DNA from: Excoecaria cochinchinensis
Lineage: Eukaryota; Streptophyta; Magnoliopsida; Malpighiales; Euphorbiaceae
Assembly: GCA_947683425.1 (NCBI GenBank)
Contig: CANTUQ010000055.1
Span: forward strand, 20,950,001-21,014,000
DNA: 64,000 nucleotides
Direction of reading: 5' to 3'
Shown here: positions 1 to 11,536 of the stretch, in pieces
How the letters are laid out: every line of letters begins with the position of its first letter
Position numbering within the stretch: position 1 is the first letter of the stretch
Position numbers and translations under genes: made by a program
Notes under the pieces: generated by a model
The model's database searches: none
The model's input: the letters and a program-made list of their open reading frames with translations, nothing else
Told to the model about the DNA's origin: nothing

Positions 1-8
1 TCATTGTT

Positions 9-743
9 TTGGATATCGATCCTAACTTTATGAATAATAATAGTTTTTCTTTAATCTCTTCTACTTCACATAATAATGAGAATCATGTGAAATTGTGGCA
101 TGCTAGATTAAACCATATTGGGCAAAATCGAATGAGTCGGTTAGCCAAAGTTGGTTTACTAGGTGATTTGAATGAGGTCGAATTACCTACTTGTGAGCAT
201 TGTCTAAAAGGGAAACTAGTGAGAAAACCGTTCGGAAAAGGAACTAGAGCTGATTTTCCATTACAATTAATTCATTCTGACGTTTGTGGTCCAATGAATG
301 TGAGGGAAAGGCATGGGGCCTACTACTTCATCACATTTATAGATGACTATACAAGGTATGGTCATGTCTATTTGATTTCTCACAAGTCAGAAGCATTGAG
401 TTTCTTCAAAACTTTTATGAACTTAGTTGAGAATCAATTAGATAAAAAGATAAAAGCTTTAAGAACTGACCGAGGTCGGGAATATCTTTCAGATGAATTT
501 AAAGCTTTATGTGATGAAAAAGGGATTGAACATCAGTTGTCCATTCCCAGAACTCCACAACAAAACGGTGTTGCGGAAAGGAGAAATAGGACTCTCCTTG
601 ATATGGTTAGATCTATGATGGCAGAAGCAAATTTGCCCATCTCCTATTGGGGAGATGCTCTACTTACTGCCACATATGTTCTAAACCGAGTGCCCTCAAA
701 ATCAGTCGCATCCACACCTTACGAGTTCTGGACTGGTCGATAA
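9..743 (+). pseudogene. copia pol segment 1: pre-integrase zinc finger and integrase core
   Basis: The frame is open from the left edge and belongs to a longer polyprotein, so the first Met is not a real start. An HHCC zinc finger is visible (His31, His36, Cys62, Cys65 in LWHARLNHIG and CEHC). The integrase core follows with the catalytic triad Asp91 (HSDVCGP), Asp154 (RTDRGREY) and Glu190 (NGVAERRNR); the second Asp and the Glu are 35 residues apart, the normal D-35-E spacing. Integrase joins the cDNA to host DNA. The frame stops at TAA 741-743, where related polyproteins have a Lys; AAA to TAA is the simplest explanation. Translation beyond the stop continues the family pattern (SHLRPWGCAAYVHD) in the same frame, so this is a nonsense mutation, not the natural end. 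Confidence 0.9.
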
Positions 744-1322
744 CCTGACCTAAGCCATCTACGACCTTGGGGTTGCGCTGCTTACGTCCATGATACCTCA
801 AGTAAATTTGGTAAATTGGGACCAAGGGGTAAAAAGAGTATCTTTGTGAGATATTCTGAAGTATCAAAAGGATACGTATTCATGGGTGAGCAAGAGAATG
901 GTTCTGTGACTGAATTTGAATCACGAGACGTCATATTCTTGGAAAATGAGTTTCCAAAGTTGGGCGAAGTGAATCAAGATTTCAATTTCTATGAAACTCA
1001 GGAAGATGAACCATCAGGATCGCTCCATCCGAGTGGGAGGGAATTAGAGGAAGAAGGTCAAGATCTTCCTCCTCTACATGATCCGGATGTTCGAGACCCT
1101 GATTTGAGTGGGAGCATTCCTGACTCCAGTGGGAGTATGGAAAATGGTCCCAGTGGGAGTATTCCAAATTACGATGAATATATGAGACATGTTTATCAAG
1201 ATTCGGAACTACGTAAATCTAAAAGGATAAGTGTTCCTCGCCGACGTTTTGAGATCGAAGGCTTGAACGAAGCCCTTTTGATTACCCCACAAGATGATGA
1301 AGAGCCTAAAAACATAAAATAG
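744..1322 (+). pseudogene. copia pol segment 2: integrase C-terminal region and acidic linker
   Basis: This is the same reading frame as the integrase segment, resumed after the TAA at 741-743. The first part (KFGKLGPRGKKSIFVRYSE) is the conserved copia block after the integrase core. It is followed by a Glu/Asp/Pro/Ser-rich linker with repeated SGSIP-like words, typical of the weakly conserved stretch between integrase and RT. The frame ends at TAG 1320-1322, then goes on in frame as AFSCPAKEKWINAMEEE, which leads into RT, so a CAG to TAG change is likely. No catalytic residue falls in this part. Confidence 0.82.
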
Positions 1323-2864
1323 GCCTTCTCATGCCCAGCTAAAGAAAAATGGATCAATGCAATGGAAGAAGAAATAGCATCGATGAGGTCAAACCATGTT
1401 TGGGAACTGGTTGATCTACCGGAAGGACGCAAACCGATTGGGAACAAATGGATTCTCAAGGTTAAGGGAAAAGCTGATGAAAGTATCGAAAGATACAAAG
1501 CTCGGCTAGTAGCTAAGGGGTTTACACAGCAGGAAGGGATTGACTATGAGGAGACTTTCTCCCCTGTTGTAAGATTTACGTCTATAAGGTTAATTCTTGC
1601 CATAGTGGCGAGTTTAGACCTTGAGCTACATCAAATGGATGTAAAGACTGCTTTTCTCAATGGAGAACTGAATGAAGAAATCTACATGGAACAACCTGTA
1701 GGTTTCATCGAAAAAGGCAGCGAACATAAGGTTTGCCGATTGAAAAGATCAATCTATGGCCTGAAACAGTCTTCGCGACAATGGTATTTGAGATTTCATG
1801 ATACGATCATGTCGAATGGGTTCAACATGATTGATGAAGACCATTGCGTGTATAATAAAAGCTCTAAAAATAACTTTGTCATTTTGACATTGTATGTAGA
1901 CGACATACTAATAGCTGGAAATGACAAAGCGTACGTAAATAAAATCAAAGATTGGTTATCGTCCAACTTTGAAATGAAGGATATGGGTAATGCAGATTAT
2001 ATTCTTGGAGTTAAGATTTCAAGAGATCGTTCAAGAAGGTTGTTGTCCCTTTCCCAAGAGACATATATCAACAAAGTCCTTGAACGGTTCAATATGCAAA
2101 ACTGCAAACCCATATCCTGCCCTATTGCCAAGAATCAGTTTCTTAGCAAAGAAATGTGTCCTAAAACGCCATATGAAATGGAGCGTATGAGAGACGTTCC
2201 TTATGCCAGTGCCGTGGGTAGTCTCATGTATGCTATGTTGTGTACGAGACCGGACATTTGCTATGCAGTGGGCATGGCGAGTAGATATCAATCTAACCCG
2301 GGCAAAGCACATTGGAAAGCAGTAAAGAGGATACTTAGTTACCTCAAAGGTACAACAGATTATTCTCTCTGTTATGAAGGCAAGGATCTGCAATTGAGAG
2401 GATACACTGATGCTGATTGGGCTGGAGATGTGGACGAGAGGAAATCCACTTCAGGTTTCATATTCTTGCTTGGCAAGGGTGCCATCTCATGGAGTAGCAA
2501 GAAACAAACCTGTGTAGCCTTATCAACGATGGAAGCTGAATTCGTAGCTTCCGCAGCTGCAGTACAAGAGGCAGTTTGGCTAAAACGGTTGACGGACCAT
2601 TTAAGAGTAACTACCTCAGAGGGACAAGTGACAGTCTTTTGCGACAGTCAATCATCGATAGCTTACACAAAAGATCCGAAATTTCATAGTAGGACTAAGC
2701 ATATCGACATTAAGTATCATTATATTAGAGATGTAGTTGCACGGGGAGATGTGAACTTACAGTACGTATCTACGCATGATATGATTGCAGATCCGTTAAC
2801 TAAACCTGTAACTAGAGATGTGTTTGAGAGACACATTAGAATTCAGGGTTTGCGTAGAATTTGA
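1323..2864 (+). pseudogene. copia pol segment 3: reverse transcriptase and RNase H
   Basis: This continues the same frame; an uninterrupted stretch with Met runs from 1362 to the natural TGA at 2862-2864 (500 residues). The RT domain shows ETFSPVVRFTSIR, QMDVKTAFLNGEL and the catalytic YVDD at 1893-1904. RNase H shows YTDADWAGD, STSGFIFLLG, STMEAEFVA and a DSQSS block, then the usual C-terminal HIDIKYHYIRD. The RT and RNase H domains look full length with their active-site motifs intact. The protein would copy element RNA into cDNA in cytoplasmic particles. It is called a pseudogene only because stops at 741 and 1320 cut the polyprotein upstream. Confidence 0.92.
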
Positions 2865-3971
2865 TGTGTACTGACTTTATTTGTGTAATCCCTTAACATT
2901 ATTATTTATGAATAATAATAAAGTTCATTGTTGGCAATACATGAGTGTGAATGTTTAATATGTGAACATTTACTGTTAATTGTTTGAGTTTGAGCATGTC
3001 AGACAGAGAAGTAGCCCACTCACAAGGGTGTTTACCTTGGTTTTGTCAACGAGTTGGCAAAGACTAAGATGAGGCGAATTTTGAACAAATGAGTATGCTC
3101 GAGAGCCTGTTCAAAATGAAAGTGCCGTCTTGCAGAAATTACAAGATATGTCTTGTTAAGGTGCAAGATAAAGTCATACATAAGATTGTATGCTTTGGAT
3201 TGAGATCCAAAACAAGGATCGTATGGGATCCGATGGTTAGTTATGTGTAACTACCATGTTCTGTCTTAAAAGCCAGAAGTAGTTCTTAAGTAAGCGAACT
3301 AAAGTTGGGTGCTTCGGTGCATCGCAACCTTACGCTTCTGTATGGTGTTTTATATGCACATTATTTAAAATGTGAGACATGCGCTCCTTTAAGGGAAGGA
3401 AAGAACACCATAACACATGTTTTATACCGTGTGTGCTTAAGTGACCAAAGGGATGGGAATTTAATGCAATTGATCTCAACTTTCCCTATTGTGAGACCCT
3501 GTTAATATATCGACCCTTAGAACCCTTAACTTATCCCTGAAGTATGGTTCGATGTGGCTAGCTTGGTTAGTCTCCAAGAGGTCTGGGAAAAATTTAGGCC
3601 TAGCGGATCTAACTAGAAAAGCGAGTTGAATCATGATGGATGGCATATAGTAAGAGGGGAAGATAACCTTTTGATCACATTCATAAGAATTCGTGGTTCA
3701 CCGACATGTCTATTATTGTTTCTATGAGTTGAAACATAATAGTGAACACGAATGACGTTTTATGAGATCATGAGTTTAAAACGGTGATTGTGAGAAGGTG
3801 GTCTAGGGTTAGGCATACGTGAAATAAAAGGATCGCCTTTTTGAGAAGCTATATATCCCTAACAGGTGTATAGCAAATGAGCTCTCGAGGTATGCTGGTC
3901 ACACAATCTATTAGTCTGTATAACTGAAGATTATATATATGGAATGTGTTCCGTCATGTGCGAGTGGGAGA
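2865..3971 (+). other. copia 3' non-coding spacer and polypurine tract
   Basis: This stretch lies between the pol stop and the 3' LTR. I find no conserved coding region; a 66-codon frame at 3305-3505 has no recognisable motif. The end (3961-3971, CGAGTGGGAGA) is purine-rich and sits directly before the LTR, where the plus-strand primer of copia elements lies. A 1.1-kb 3' spacer is long for copia. Confidence 0.7.
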
Positions 3972-4339
3972 TGATAGAGTTATGATACGCCCATGACTCT
4001 ATATAGGATTGAGTTCCTATCCAGATTAAATTGAGTTATTTAATCTAAATTAAATTACCAAATCCTATCTCAGAAAGGATTCTGAGTTAGGCTGGGGTTA
4101 AGACTCTAGCCTTTAAGGACCTCTATAAATAGAGATGAGGTCCTCATAATTTGGTAACGAGAAAACTTATACGCCGCAAGGCTACTCGTTCCCACTCACG
4201 ATTATTTTGTGTTAATCTTTCAGGGACTTCTAGATTGTGATCTAGCCGCTATTATCCCGAGTGGGTAAAAGCCAGACCGGTGACCAATAAAGGAAGATCC
4301 TTGTACCGCTTCCGCAACGTGATTACCGCGCTACAAACA
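3972..4339 (+). repeat. copia 3' LTR (about 368 bp)
   Basis: It begins TGATAGAG right after the purine tract and ends at or near ...CTACAAACA, giving TG...CA ends. A TATA box (TATAAATA, 4124-4131) lies near the middle, as expected for a U3 promoter, followed by the probable transcription start region. The exact right end is inferred from the CA and from the change to AT-rich Tat LTR sequence. The partner 5' LTR is outside the window. Confidence 0.75.
4124..4131 (+). promoter_or_regulatory. TATA box of the copia LTR
   Basis: TATAAATA in the sequence CTCTATAAATAGAG, about 150 bp inside the LTR, a typical position for the U3 promoter. Confidence 0.6.
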
Positions 4340-5791
4340 AGTACGTTTCCTTTATTTATTTACTTATTTTCCTTCATAAACAAATCATAATAAATCAACC
4401 ATGTAACAATGATAAAAAGAATAATAAAAATTAGTAAACAAAAGAATGATGAAAATAATAATGATATATAACAAGGTTAATTGATGCGTTCATAATTAAT
4501 ATAAACTATTTACATGAAAAAAGATTAATTTAAATTAATTAATTATTTGCATGTTAAAAATAATTAGGAATCACAATAAAATAAATTATTTACATGTTAG
4601 GAATTAAAAGAAAACAATATTCATATGAATAAAAATCAAATCATATATAAACAATTAAATGGAACAAATATAAAATCAATACAAATGAATAGATGAAAAC
4701 AATAAATAAATCAATAAAAACAATAAAATATACATGAATAAATTAAATAAAAATAAAATAGAATAGAAATTGAGCCTAGGAATATTTACCCTCAGAGTAT
4801 TGGATTTGATGAAGGAAAAGTGATGATTTTCCGAAAAATTGCTTGAAAGAATAATTTAGCAATAAAATTAATTCTCTTTGTTTATGGAGAAAACAAAAAA
4901 ATTGATTTGTATGCTTAAGATTGAAAAGAAATTGATTTCAAAGTGATGATTAATTTCTTGTGTTTATGGAGGAAAAACAAAGAAATTAATTGGAATAATT
5001 AAGAATTGAAAATTGATTTTTAATTCCAATTAAACCTTTTTAATAAAAAAAGAAATCTGAAATTTTTAAAGAGAAAAAATAGAAGAAGAAGAATTCTGGA
5101 AATTTTAGGTCTAAAAAATCTGTGGAGGCCTCCTTTGATTTCATCATAAAGTCTTTATAAAATAAGAAAGGTTGCCCTAATTTAATTAAGGAAAACAAAC
5201 CTATTTTAACACAAAATTCTTTTATTTTTAATGATAAAATCAAGTTTTATTAATTAATTATTTAAAAAAATATTTTAGAATTTAATTTGAAGTCAAAAAC
5301 CCAAAATAAATGCGATAAAAAATGGATTTTTTGGTGAAAAAATCGGAAAAGAGGGTATCAGACCCTATAGCGACGGCCAGGGGAGGAGGGAAGCCCGTCG
5401 CTATAGGGCGACGGGCTTCCCGCAGCCATTTGCATGGAAACCGCGCGCAGAGGCGCGAAAATCGCGCGCTCCAACGGGCGGTGCGGCGCGCGGTGCGCGT
5501 CGCCATATCGCGCCCAGCGCGCTGGGCGCCCGCGAGCTGGAGCGCGCTGCCGCGCCCGACACTCGCGATCCGAATTTTTTTTTTTAAATTTTAAATTGAC
5601 TAAAAACACTATAATTTTAAGCCCCCATTTTTCAAAATTAATTTTTTAAATATTTTTTATTATTTTCTGTTTTTTCACTCTAAAATGCAAATTTGACGAG
5701 AAAACCATCACTTTTAACCTTTTAAGCCTGTGAAGGAAATTATCATCATTGGATAACTTCGATTTAGGCTGACTCAGGACCCGGTGTCTAC
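4340..5791 (-). repeat. Tat-type LTR 'a' (minus strand), cut at its 3' end by the copia insertion
   Basis: The right end reads ...GACCCGGTGTCTACA, the reverse complement of TGTAGACACCGGGTC, which starts every LTR of this family in the window (6286, 13633, 15211, 59898). The body follows the same order as the other copies: a short conserved head, a GC-rich cassette (5355-5572), a polypyrimidine/AT-rich part and a motif like GAGGGTAAATATTC near 4785. The left end is lost at the copia insertion (4339/4340). The right neighbour (5793) is 3' UTR repeat of another Tat-type element, so this LTR probably inserted there. Confidence 0.75.
5388..5421. repeat. perfect 14-bp-stem hairpin in the GC-rich cassette of LTR 'a'
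   Basis: GGGAAGCCCGTCGC (5388-5401) is followed by a 6-base loop and by its exact reverse complement (5408-5421). It lies in a GC-rich island (5355-5572) inside an AT-rich LTR. Confidence 0.9.
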
Positions 5792-5797
5792 AGAGGG

Positions 5798-6152
5798 TAT
5801 CTACTGCGTTTTGTAGTCTTGTCAGCGACTTGACGCATCGTCATCTACGGATTGCAGTTGCACTTTTAGTAGTCTGTAGCAGACTCAGTGCAATCCTCTT
5901 TTTGCACTTTTAGTAGTCTGTAGCAGACTCGGTGCAATCCTCCTTTTGCGTTTTTTGTAGCCTGTAGCAGGCTCGACGCATCGCCATTTTTGGATGATTC
6001 CTGCACTTTTTGTAGTTTGTAGCAGACTCGGTGCAGTCCTCTGAGGAGGGCCTTTCTCGCGTTTTGTAAGTCTGTAGCAGACCCGGCGCATCACCGTCTT
6101 AGGGTGGTTCCCTGGCACTTTGTAGTCTTCTCAGCGACTCAGTGCAACTCAA
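5798..6152 (+). repeat. 3' UTR tandem repeats of T2
   Basis: There are seven or so imperfect units built around TTTTGTAGTC...GCAGACTCGGTGCA, spaced about 45-57 bp. Each unit holds a small inverted repeat (for example AGTCTGTAGCAGACT). They are the reverse complement of the array at 19619-20395 in T1. Frames across them have no meaning as protein. Confidence 0.85.
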
Positions 6153-6285
6153 GAGGATGAATCACAGCACTGTTCTCGAGGGAGCAGCTGGAAGGAGGCG
6201 GCCTCAGGTACGCGCTTCTTTCCTTTTCCTGAATTTTAGCTCACCTACGCACCCACACACTAGCCTCCCCAAAATTGGGGGCAAC
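6153..6285 (+). other. T2 3' UTR end and polypurine tract
   Basis: The sequence after the repeats is the reverse complement, with changes, of 15212-15340 in T1 (shared words such as GCAGCTGGAAGGAGGC and the GGTACGCGCTTCTTTCC region). It ends AAAATTGGGGGCAAC (6271-6285), a polypurine tract next to the LTR start TGTAGACACC. Confidence 0.8.
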
Positions 6286-6532
6286 TGTAGACACCGCGTC
6301 CCGAGTAGCCTTGATCAAGATTACTCAATGATGAAATTAAGTGTGCCGATCTATAGGCAAAAAGAATGAAGTTGGAAGTGACGATTTCCTTGTCGATTTG
6401 CTGTTTTAAAATTAAATAAAAATGCATTTCAAAAATATTTTTAAAGTGTTTTTAAAATTATTTTGTGATGAAAAAAGTGAGTTTTTAAATTATTATATTT
6501 TATAAAAAATTAAAAAAAAAATTCCCGCAAGT

Positions 6533-6712
6533 GTCGGGATGCGGAGCGCTTGGCGCGCGCCGGAGCGCCCCGGTGCACAGGCGGAGCGTGGGCGACGCAC
6601 AGCACCGCGCGCTGACGGGAAGCCCGTCACGCACGCCTGCACGTGGGAAGCCTGTCGGGCGCGCCGACGGGGATGCGCCTCGCCCTTGTGCGCTCGTTTT
6701 CGCCCGTTTTGG
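6533..6712. other. GC-rich cassette of LTR 'b'
   Basis: A sharply bounded GC-rich island with GACGGGAAGCCCGTC (an inverted repeat) and runs of CGCGC. Open frames here are produced by base composition and are not conserved as protein between LTR copies. Confidence 0.7.
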
Positions 6713-7572
6713 CCTTTTATGGCCTTTTTGGCCATAACTTCTTCATTTTAAGTGCTTTTTAACTAATTTTTTTTGCATAATTCAATTCAAAAAGCCTTTT
6801 ATCTTCCAACCCAATAAATTCAGTTTTTTTTTTGTAGTTATGGGAATTAATTTCTCAATTAAAAAATCTGATTTTCGAGGGGAGTAAAAAGGGTTTTTTA
6901 GTGAGAATTAGGGGGGATTTTCTTGAGAAAATATTTTTCTTCTTCTTTTTTCTTTCAAGAACAAATTCTCTCAATTTTTAATGGAATTTCCAGCAATTCT
7001 TAAGGCAAAAAATAAAAATTTTTGCTCTTGAGATTTTTCTTATTTTCAATTGACAATTTTTATTTTGAGACAAATAAATCAATTATTTGTTCTTGAGTTA
7101 AAATCCATTTTCAATATATTATTTTTCTAACTTTATTCTTACAATCAAGACAAGGAATTGGATCTTACCTTCATTTCATCAAGATGAATTTTAAGTGTAA
7201 ACATTCTTGGCTCAATTTCTTAATTTCATTTTATAATTTCATTTTTTTTTCAATTAATTAGTTAACATGTAAATTCTTTTAGTTTTATCATTTTATTCTT
7301 TTTTTATTTTTTTATTTAATTAATTATCATGTAAATTCTTTTAGATCTATTATTTAATTGTTCATGTTTTTACTTCTTGTTCTTTATCTAATTGTTCATA
7401 TTATTATTTCTTGTTCTTATTTCTTCTTTAATTGTTCATGTTCATATTATTGTCATCATTTTTGTTCACATATATTATTAGTATCATCATTTAACATGTT
7501 TTAGCATAATTGGCTTATCTTATTTTCATTTTATTCCTTCATATTCAATTGGATTGTTCATCTTCTTTGATG

Positions 7573-7575
<3 letters not shown>

Positions 7576-7611
<36 letters not shown>

Positions 7612-7720
7612 TTGATTGTTCATATTCTTGTCATTATTTTTGTTCATATAATATTATTATCATTAGTATTATTATTATCATCATTATTATTATAATTTAC
7701 TATTATTATTACCATCATTA

Positions 7721-7771
<51 letters not shown>
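7576..7771. repeat. ATT microsatellites in LTR 'b'
   Basis: Runs of (TTA)n at 7576-7609 and 7723-7771 separated by mixed ATT/ATC triplets. Equivalent arrays lie in LTR 'c' (13977-14196) and LTR 'e' (30304-30548), so the arrays are part of the LTR family. Confidence 0.9.
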
Positions 7772-7772
<1 letters not shown>

Positions 7773-8046
7773 TGCACATTTAATTGGATTGTTCATATTC
7801 TTTGATATTATTATCATCATTATTATTATTTGTTATTATTATTGTGATTAGTGTTATCATTATTATTATTATTTGTCATTACTATCATCATTATTATTTT
7901 TATTAGCTTTATTTATTTTTATAATTTATTATTGTTGTCATCATCATTATTATTTTCATGTTTTCATACATGTTGAATTTTATTATCATTATTATTTTCA
8001 TGTTTGATGCATGTTAAATTTTATTGTTTTTATTTATGCATGTAAC

Positions 8047-9245
8047 ATAATGGGTGGGTTGGGCGGGTTTGGGTTGGGTCATAAATGGGTCAAAAATATA
8101 TTGGTCATAAATGGGTCAATACCCAAATGGGTTGGGTGGGTTTGGGTCGACCCATTTGATATTTTTTTAATGAAAAATGATTATCGATATAATAACGGGA
8201 TACTAAAAAAATTATTATAAAAATGTTGGTTCAAATGGGTCGGTGGAGATCCAAACGGATCGGGATATCGGTTGAATTATGGTTGTCCAATTTACTATTG
8301 ATTTGGTAAAAATTTTGGCAGTATAATGGCTATATATATAACATACCCTTCCTGCAATTCAAACAATCTACAGTCACACACAGAGGCACAACAACACAAT
8401 AATTCATAAACCAAGTGACTCTTTTTTCATTTTTAAGCCAATTATGAAATTCTAAATTATTTCACTTACTTTCTAAGCTCAATTTTTTCCAAAATTAATT
8501 TTATAATTCTTAAAATATATAAATTAGTCTCCCTACAAAATTTCAGGTTAAACAGAGTCCGTTTCTCGATCTGGTATATTTAAATCAGTCCGTTACGATA
8601 ATTTTCAGTGTTACCAAAAAATTAATTTTTTGCTGTCAAAAATTTCTAAATATTAATCTAAGTCTATATATACCATTAAAACAATTTTTAGATGTCATTT
8701 GCTATTTTTAGAGGTCTAGTCAAACTTTGGTTAAACCGGTTACCCTTTAAAACAAGCCGGGCTTTTTTTTTTACTTTTGACTTTTGGAGATCTGTTTGAC
8801 CTCATTTTTTCTTCAAATTTTACCGTCGGGTTCCTTATAACTAGTATTTTCCGATGGTCAAATAAAATATTTTTTACCTTCGGGTGTAATTTTTGTTCCT
8901 AGTGCACTAATTACCATCAAAAAATACTATTCACGACTAACCCGATAACTCGGCCATTACAAATCTAACCAACAAAATATGCATACACATTACACAATAA
9001 TAATACAGCGGGACAGTATAATAAAAAAAACTTGTTCATTAAGACAAAAATTTTTAATATTCAAGAAATAATGAAAAAAACAAAAAACACCCATTGGGTC
9101 AAGGAATAATGACCCAAATGGGTTGTATTTTATGTGGGTAGATTTTGGGTGGGTTTAAATGGGTCAATTTTTTAGTTGGGTTGGGTTTGGGTCAATTTTT
9201 TTTGGGTAGGTTTGGGTGAGTTGTTGGGTTTGGATTAATTTTGGC
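8047..9245. mobile_element. small G-rich-ended element in LTR 'b', itself interrupted
   Basis: The segment is absent from the equivalent place in LTRs 'c' and 'e'. Its two ends are made of degenerate TGGGTTGGGTTTGGGT words (8051-8160 and 9085-9235), and the middle is a chromovirus LTR remnant. Ends of this kind occur in some small non-autonomous DNA transposons of plants, but I cannot see clean terminal repeats or a target duplication, so the class is open. Confidence 0.5.
8285..8965 (-). repeat. remnant of a chromovirus LTR, minus strand, internally deleted
   Basis: The right part reads ACTCGGCCATTACAAATC, the reverse complement of a TGTAATGGCCGAG LTR start. The middle (GAGTCCGTTTCTCG, CTTTTGGAGATCTGTTTGACC) and the left part (TTTTGGCAGTATAATGGC, AGAGGCACAACAACAC) match, in order, pieces of the solo LTR at 36656-40007. 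The 2.5 kb that separate those pieces there are missing here. Confidence 0.7.
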
Positions 9246-11536
9246 ATGTATATGCATATTAAATTGTTAAAGTGTTAAGTTATTTTTTTCTATGCTATCT
9301 AATTAATTTGTCATGCATGAAATATCTTATTTTAATTCATTTTTTACACGTTATATGTTTAATTCATTTTTTTTATTACTAACATGGCTTTCATTTGTTT
9401 TTTATTTTTCAATACTTTTTTCTATGTGTGAGTTTTTACCAAGTGGGAGCCCATAGAGACTTGAAGATACCATTTGGATGTTGTTCAATTTTTTTTATCG
9501 TTTTTCATTATTTTTCTTTCGTTTGGGTTTATTTTATTATTATTATTATGTAATTTGTAATAATAAATTTATTTTTATGCACGCTAATTAAAAAGTCACA
9601 AAAATATTTCTATCTATTAAACTTGGGTTTTTCTAAATAAAAATGGGACCAATGTCCTAGCTTTTCTCATCCAAAATAAATTGTCACTTTAAAATTATTT
9701 TCTTTAATCATGCATGAGAGGACCAATGTCCTCATTTTTAATAAATAGCCCGATTTATGCATGTTTTGTATTTTATTTACAATGGGGGTTGTATTCCGCC
9801 CCTAGTTTTGTTGTAATTTATTTTGATTTCATTTACTTTATTTACCGCTTTATTTATATGATTGATATGCGTTTAGTTAAATTGCAATAAAATTGAATGA
9901 GAAAAGGCATGAAATATTAAATTCAAAACTCAATTATAAACTTAACCAAAGGTATGAATAAATGGGGAGTCCCGAACCTGCCTCTGGTCTTTGGGCTCAA
10001 TGAGGTGAGTGACCAATTCCAAAGGGATCTTCAAGACACCTCTTGTGTCTCGTAAAAAGACTTTAACTTGCATAGTCCTAGACTCCACGAGGCGAGAGGG
10101 CCCTCCTAATATTCTATTAAGATGAAACCTCCAAGGCCCCTCTGGCTTGTCCAAAATGGACATAGCAGCGCCGTCTTAGGGTCACTGAGGCGAGATGAAC
10201 TTTCCCAATGTTTTATTGGGTGGCGACTCTATGAAATCTCCTTATTGCCCGAAATAGACGCACTTGTAAATACCTTACAAGTTTTATGAACCTCTCCTGA
10301 TAGCCCTAAAGGGGGCCACGGGGTTCGGCACGCGTCACACCCGTGTCTCCTCGAATGCCCGTCTTTAGGGCTTTCGGGATGAGATTCATATAACTTATAA
10401 GAAATTACAAGTGCGTCCATTTTTGGCAAGAAGGAGGTTTCATGGAGTCGCCACCCAATAGAACATTGGGAAAGTTCGTCTAGCCTCAGTGGGCCTAAGA
10501 CAGCGCTGCTATGTCCATTTTGGGCAAGCCAGAGGGGTATTAGAGGTCCCATCCTAATAGAACATTAGGATAGCCCTTTCGCCTCATGGAGCCTAGGACT
10601 ATGCAAGTTAAAGCCTTTTTACGGGACACAAGAGGTGTCTTGGAAGTTCCATTCCAATGGAACATTGAAATGGTCCTCTCGCCTCATTGAGCCCAAAGAC
10701 CAGAGATGGTTCGAGACTTCCCATTTATTCATACCTTGATTAAGTTTATAATTGAGTTTTGAATTTAGCGTTTCATCCCATTTCTCATTCAATTTTAATA
10801 CAATTTATTTAAAGCGCATGTCAAACACATAATGAAAGCGATAAATAAAGTAAATGAAAGCAAAATAAATTACAACAAAATTAGGGGCTGAATACAACCC
10901 CCATTGGTAAATAAAATACAATTAATGCATAAATCGGGCTATTTATTAAAGATGATGACATTGGACCTCACATGCATGTTTAAAGAAAATAATTTAAGGT
11001 GACAATTTATTTTGGATGAAAAAGCTAGGACATCGGTCCCCTTTTGATTTAGAAAAATCCAAGTTTAATTAATAGAAATATTTTTGTGATTTTTTAATTA
11101 ACATGCATAAAAAATAATTAAATAAACTTATTACAAATTCATATTAGAAATAAAATAATGAAAACAAAGTAATGAAAATAATAAAAAGTTTAACTCCCAA
11201 ATGGATCTTCAAATCTTCATGGGCTCCCACTTGGTATGGAAAATACCCACACATAAAAAATAAGTATTGAAAATAAAAAACAAATAAAAGCCATATTAGT
11301 AAGAAAAATGAACTTAAAAATATACTATAAAAATAGAGCAAATAAAAATGCATCATGTATGACAAATTAATTAAAATTACATAATAAAACATGCAACTTA
11401 ACTAATTAACAATTCAGCATGCAAAAAAAATAACATAATAATAATAAAACTCAACATGCATAAACAAGCATAAAATAATAATTATAAGATTCAACATGCA
11501 AAAAACATAAGAAAATAAACATAAAATTCAGCATGT

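Larger units (their letters stand above)
1..4339 (+). mobile_element. Ty1/copia LTR retrotransposon, 3' part (5' LTR and gag lie outside the window)
   Basis: The domain order pre-integrase zinc finger, integrase, reverse transcriptase, RNase H is the Ty1/copia order (integrase before RT). After the pol stop comes about 1.1 kb of non-coding spacer, a purine-rich tract (GTGGGAGA) and a 3' LTR. The right flank from 4340 is the AT-rich body of a minus-strand Tat-type LTR, so this element inserted into that LTR. The 5' LTR and most of gag are upstream of base 1, so the target duplication cannot be checked. Coding decay is light: two nonsense codons and no frameshift across 950 codons, which suggests a fairly recent insertion (inference). 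Confidence 0.93.
5793..10339 (+). mobile_element. T2: 3' end of a plus-strand Tat-type Ty3/gypsy element
   Basis: This holds 3' UTR tandem repeats, a polypurine tract and a 3' LTR in plus orientation; everything upstream is replaced at 5792 by LTR 'a'. No coding sequence remains. Assignment to the Tat group rests on 3' UTR tandem repeats, the long LTR and the near identity with T1, which has a Tat-like gag. Established knowledge: Tat-group elements (Ogre, Retand and relatives) carry hypervariable tandem repeats in this place. Confidence 0.75.
6286..10339 (+). repeat. Tat-type LTR 'b' (3' LTR of T2), with a nested insertion
   Basis: It starts TGTAGACACC after the polypurine tract and ends GGCACGCGTCACA at 10339, matching the end of LTR 'e' (reverse complement of TGTGACGTGCACC). 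Its 4054 bp include about 1.2 kb of foreign DNA (8047-9245); the remaining 2.85 kb is close to the 2955 bp of LTR 'e'. Conserved order: head, GC-rich cassette (6533-6712), polypyrimidine stretch, GGATCTTACCTTC near 7160, two ATT microsatellites, then blocks such as TGGGTGGCGACTC near the end. No open frame is likely to be a gene. Confidence 0.8.

Noticed and set aside
5282..5649. Several overlapping Arg/Ala-rich frames
   Set aside because: Stops are rare in all frames because the cassette is GC-rich; the same is true at 6493-6751, 31264-31545 and 60049-60397. None is conserved between LTR copies.
7510..7805. Open frames coding for Leu/Ile/Tyr-rich proteins
   Set aside because: They are readings of ATT microsatellites; the same applies to 30198-30597.
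8051..8160. Telomere-like GGGTTTGGGTTGGG repeats
   Set aside because: The words are irregular and not the plant TTTAGGG unit; they fit the ends of a small transposon better.
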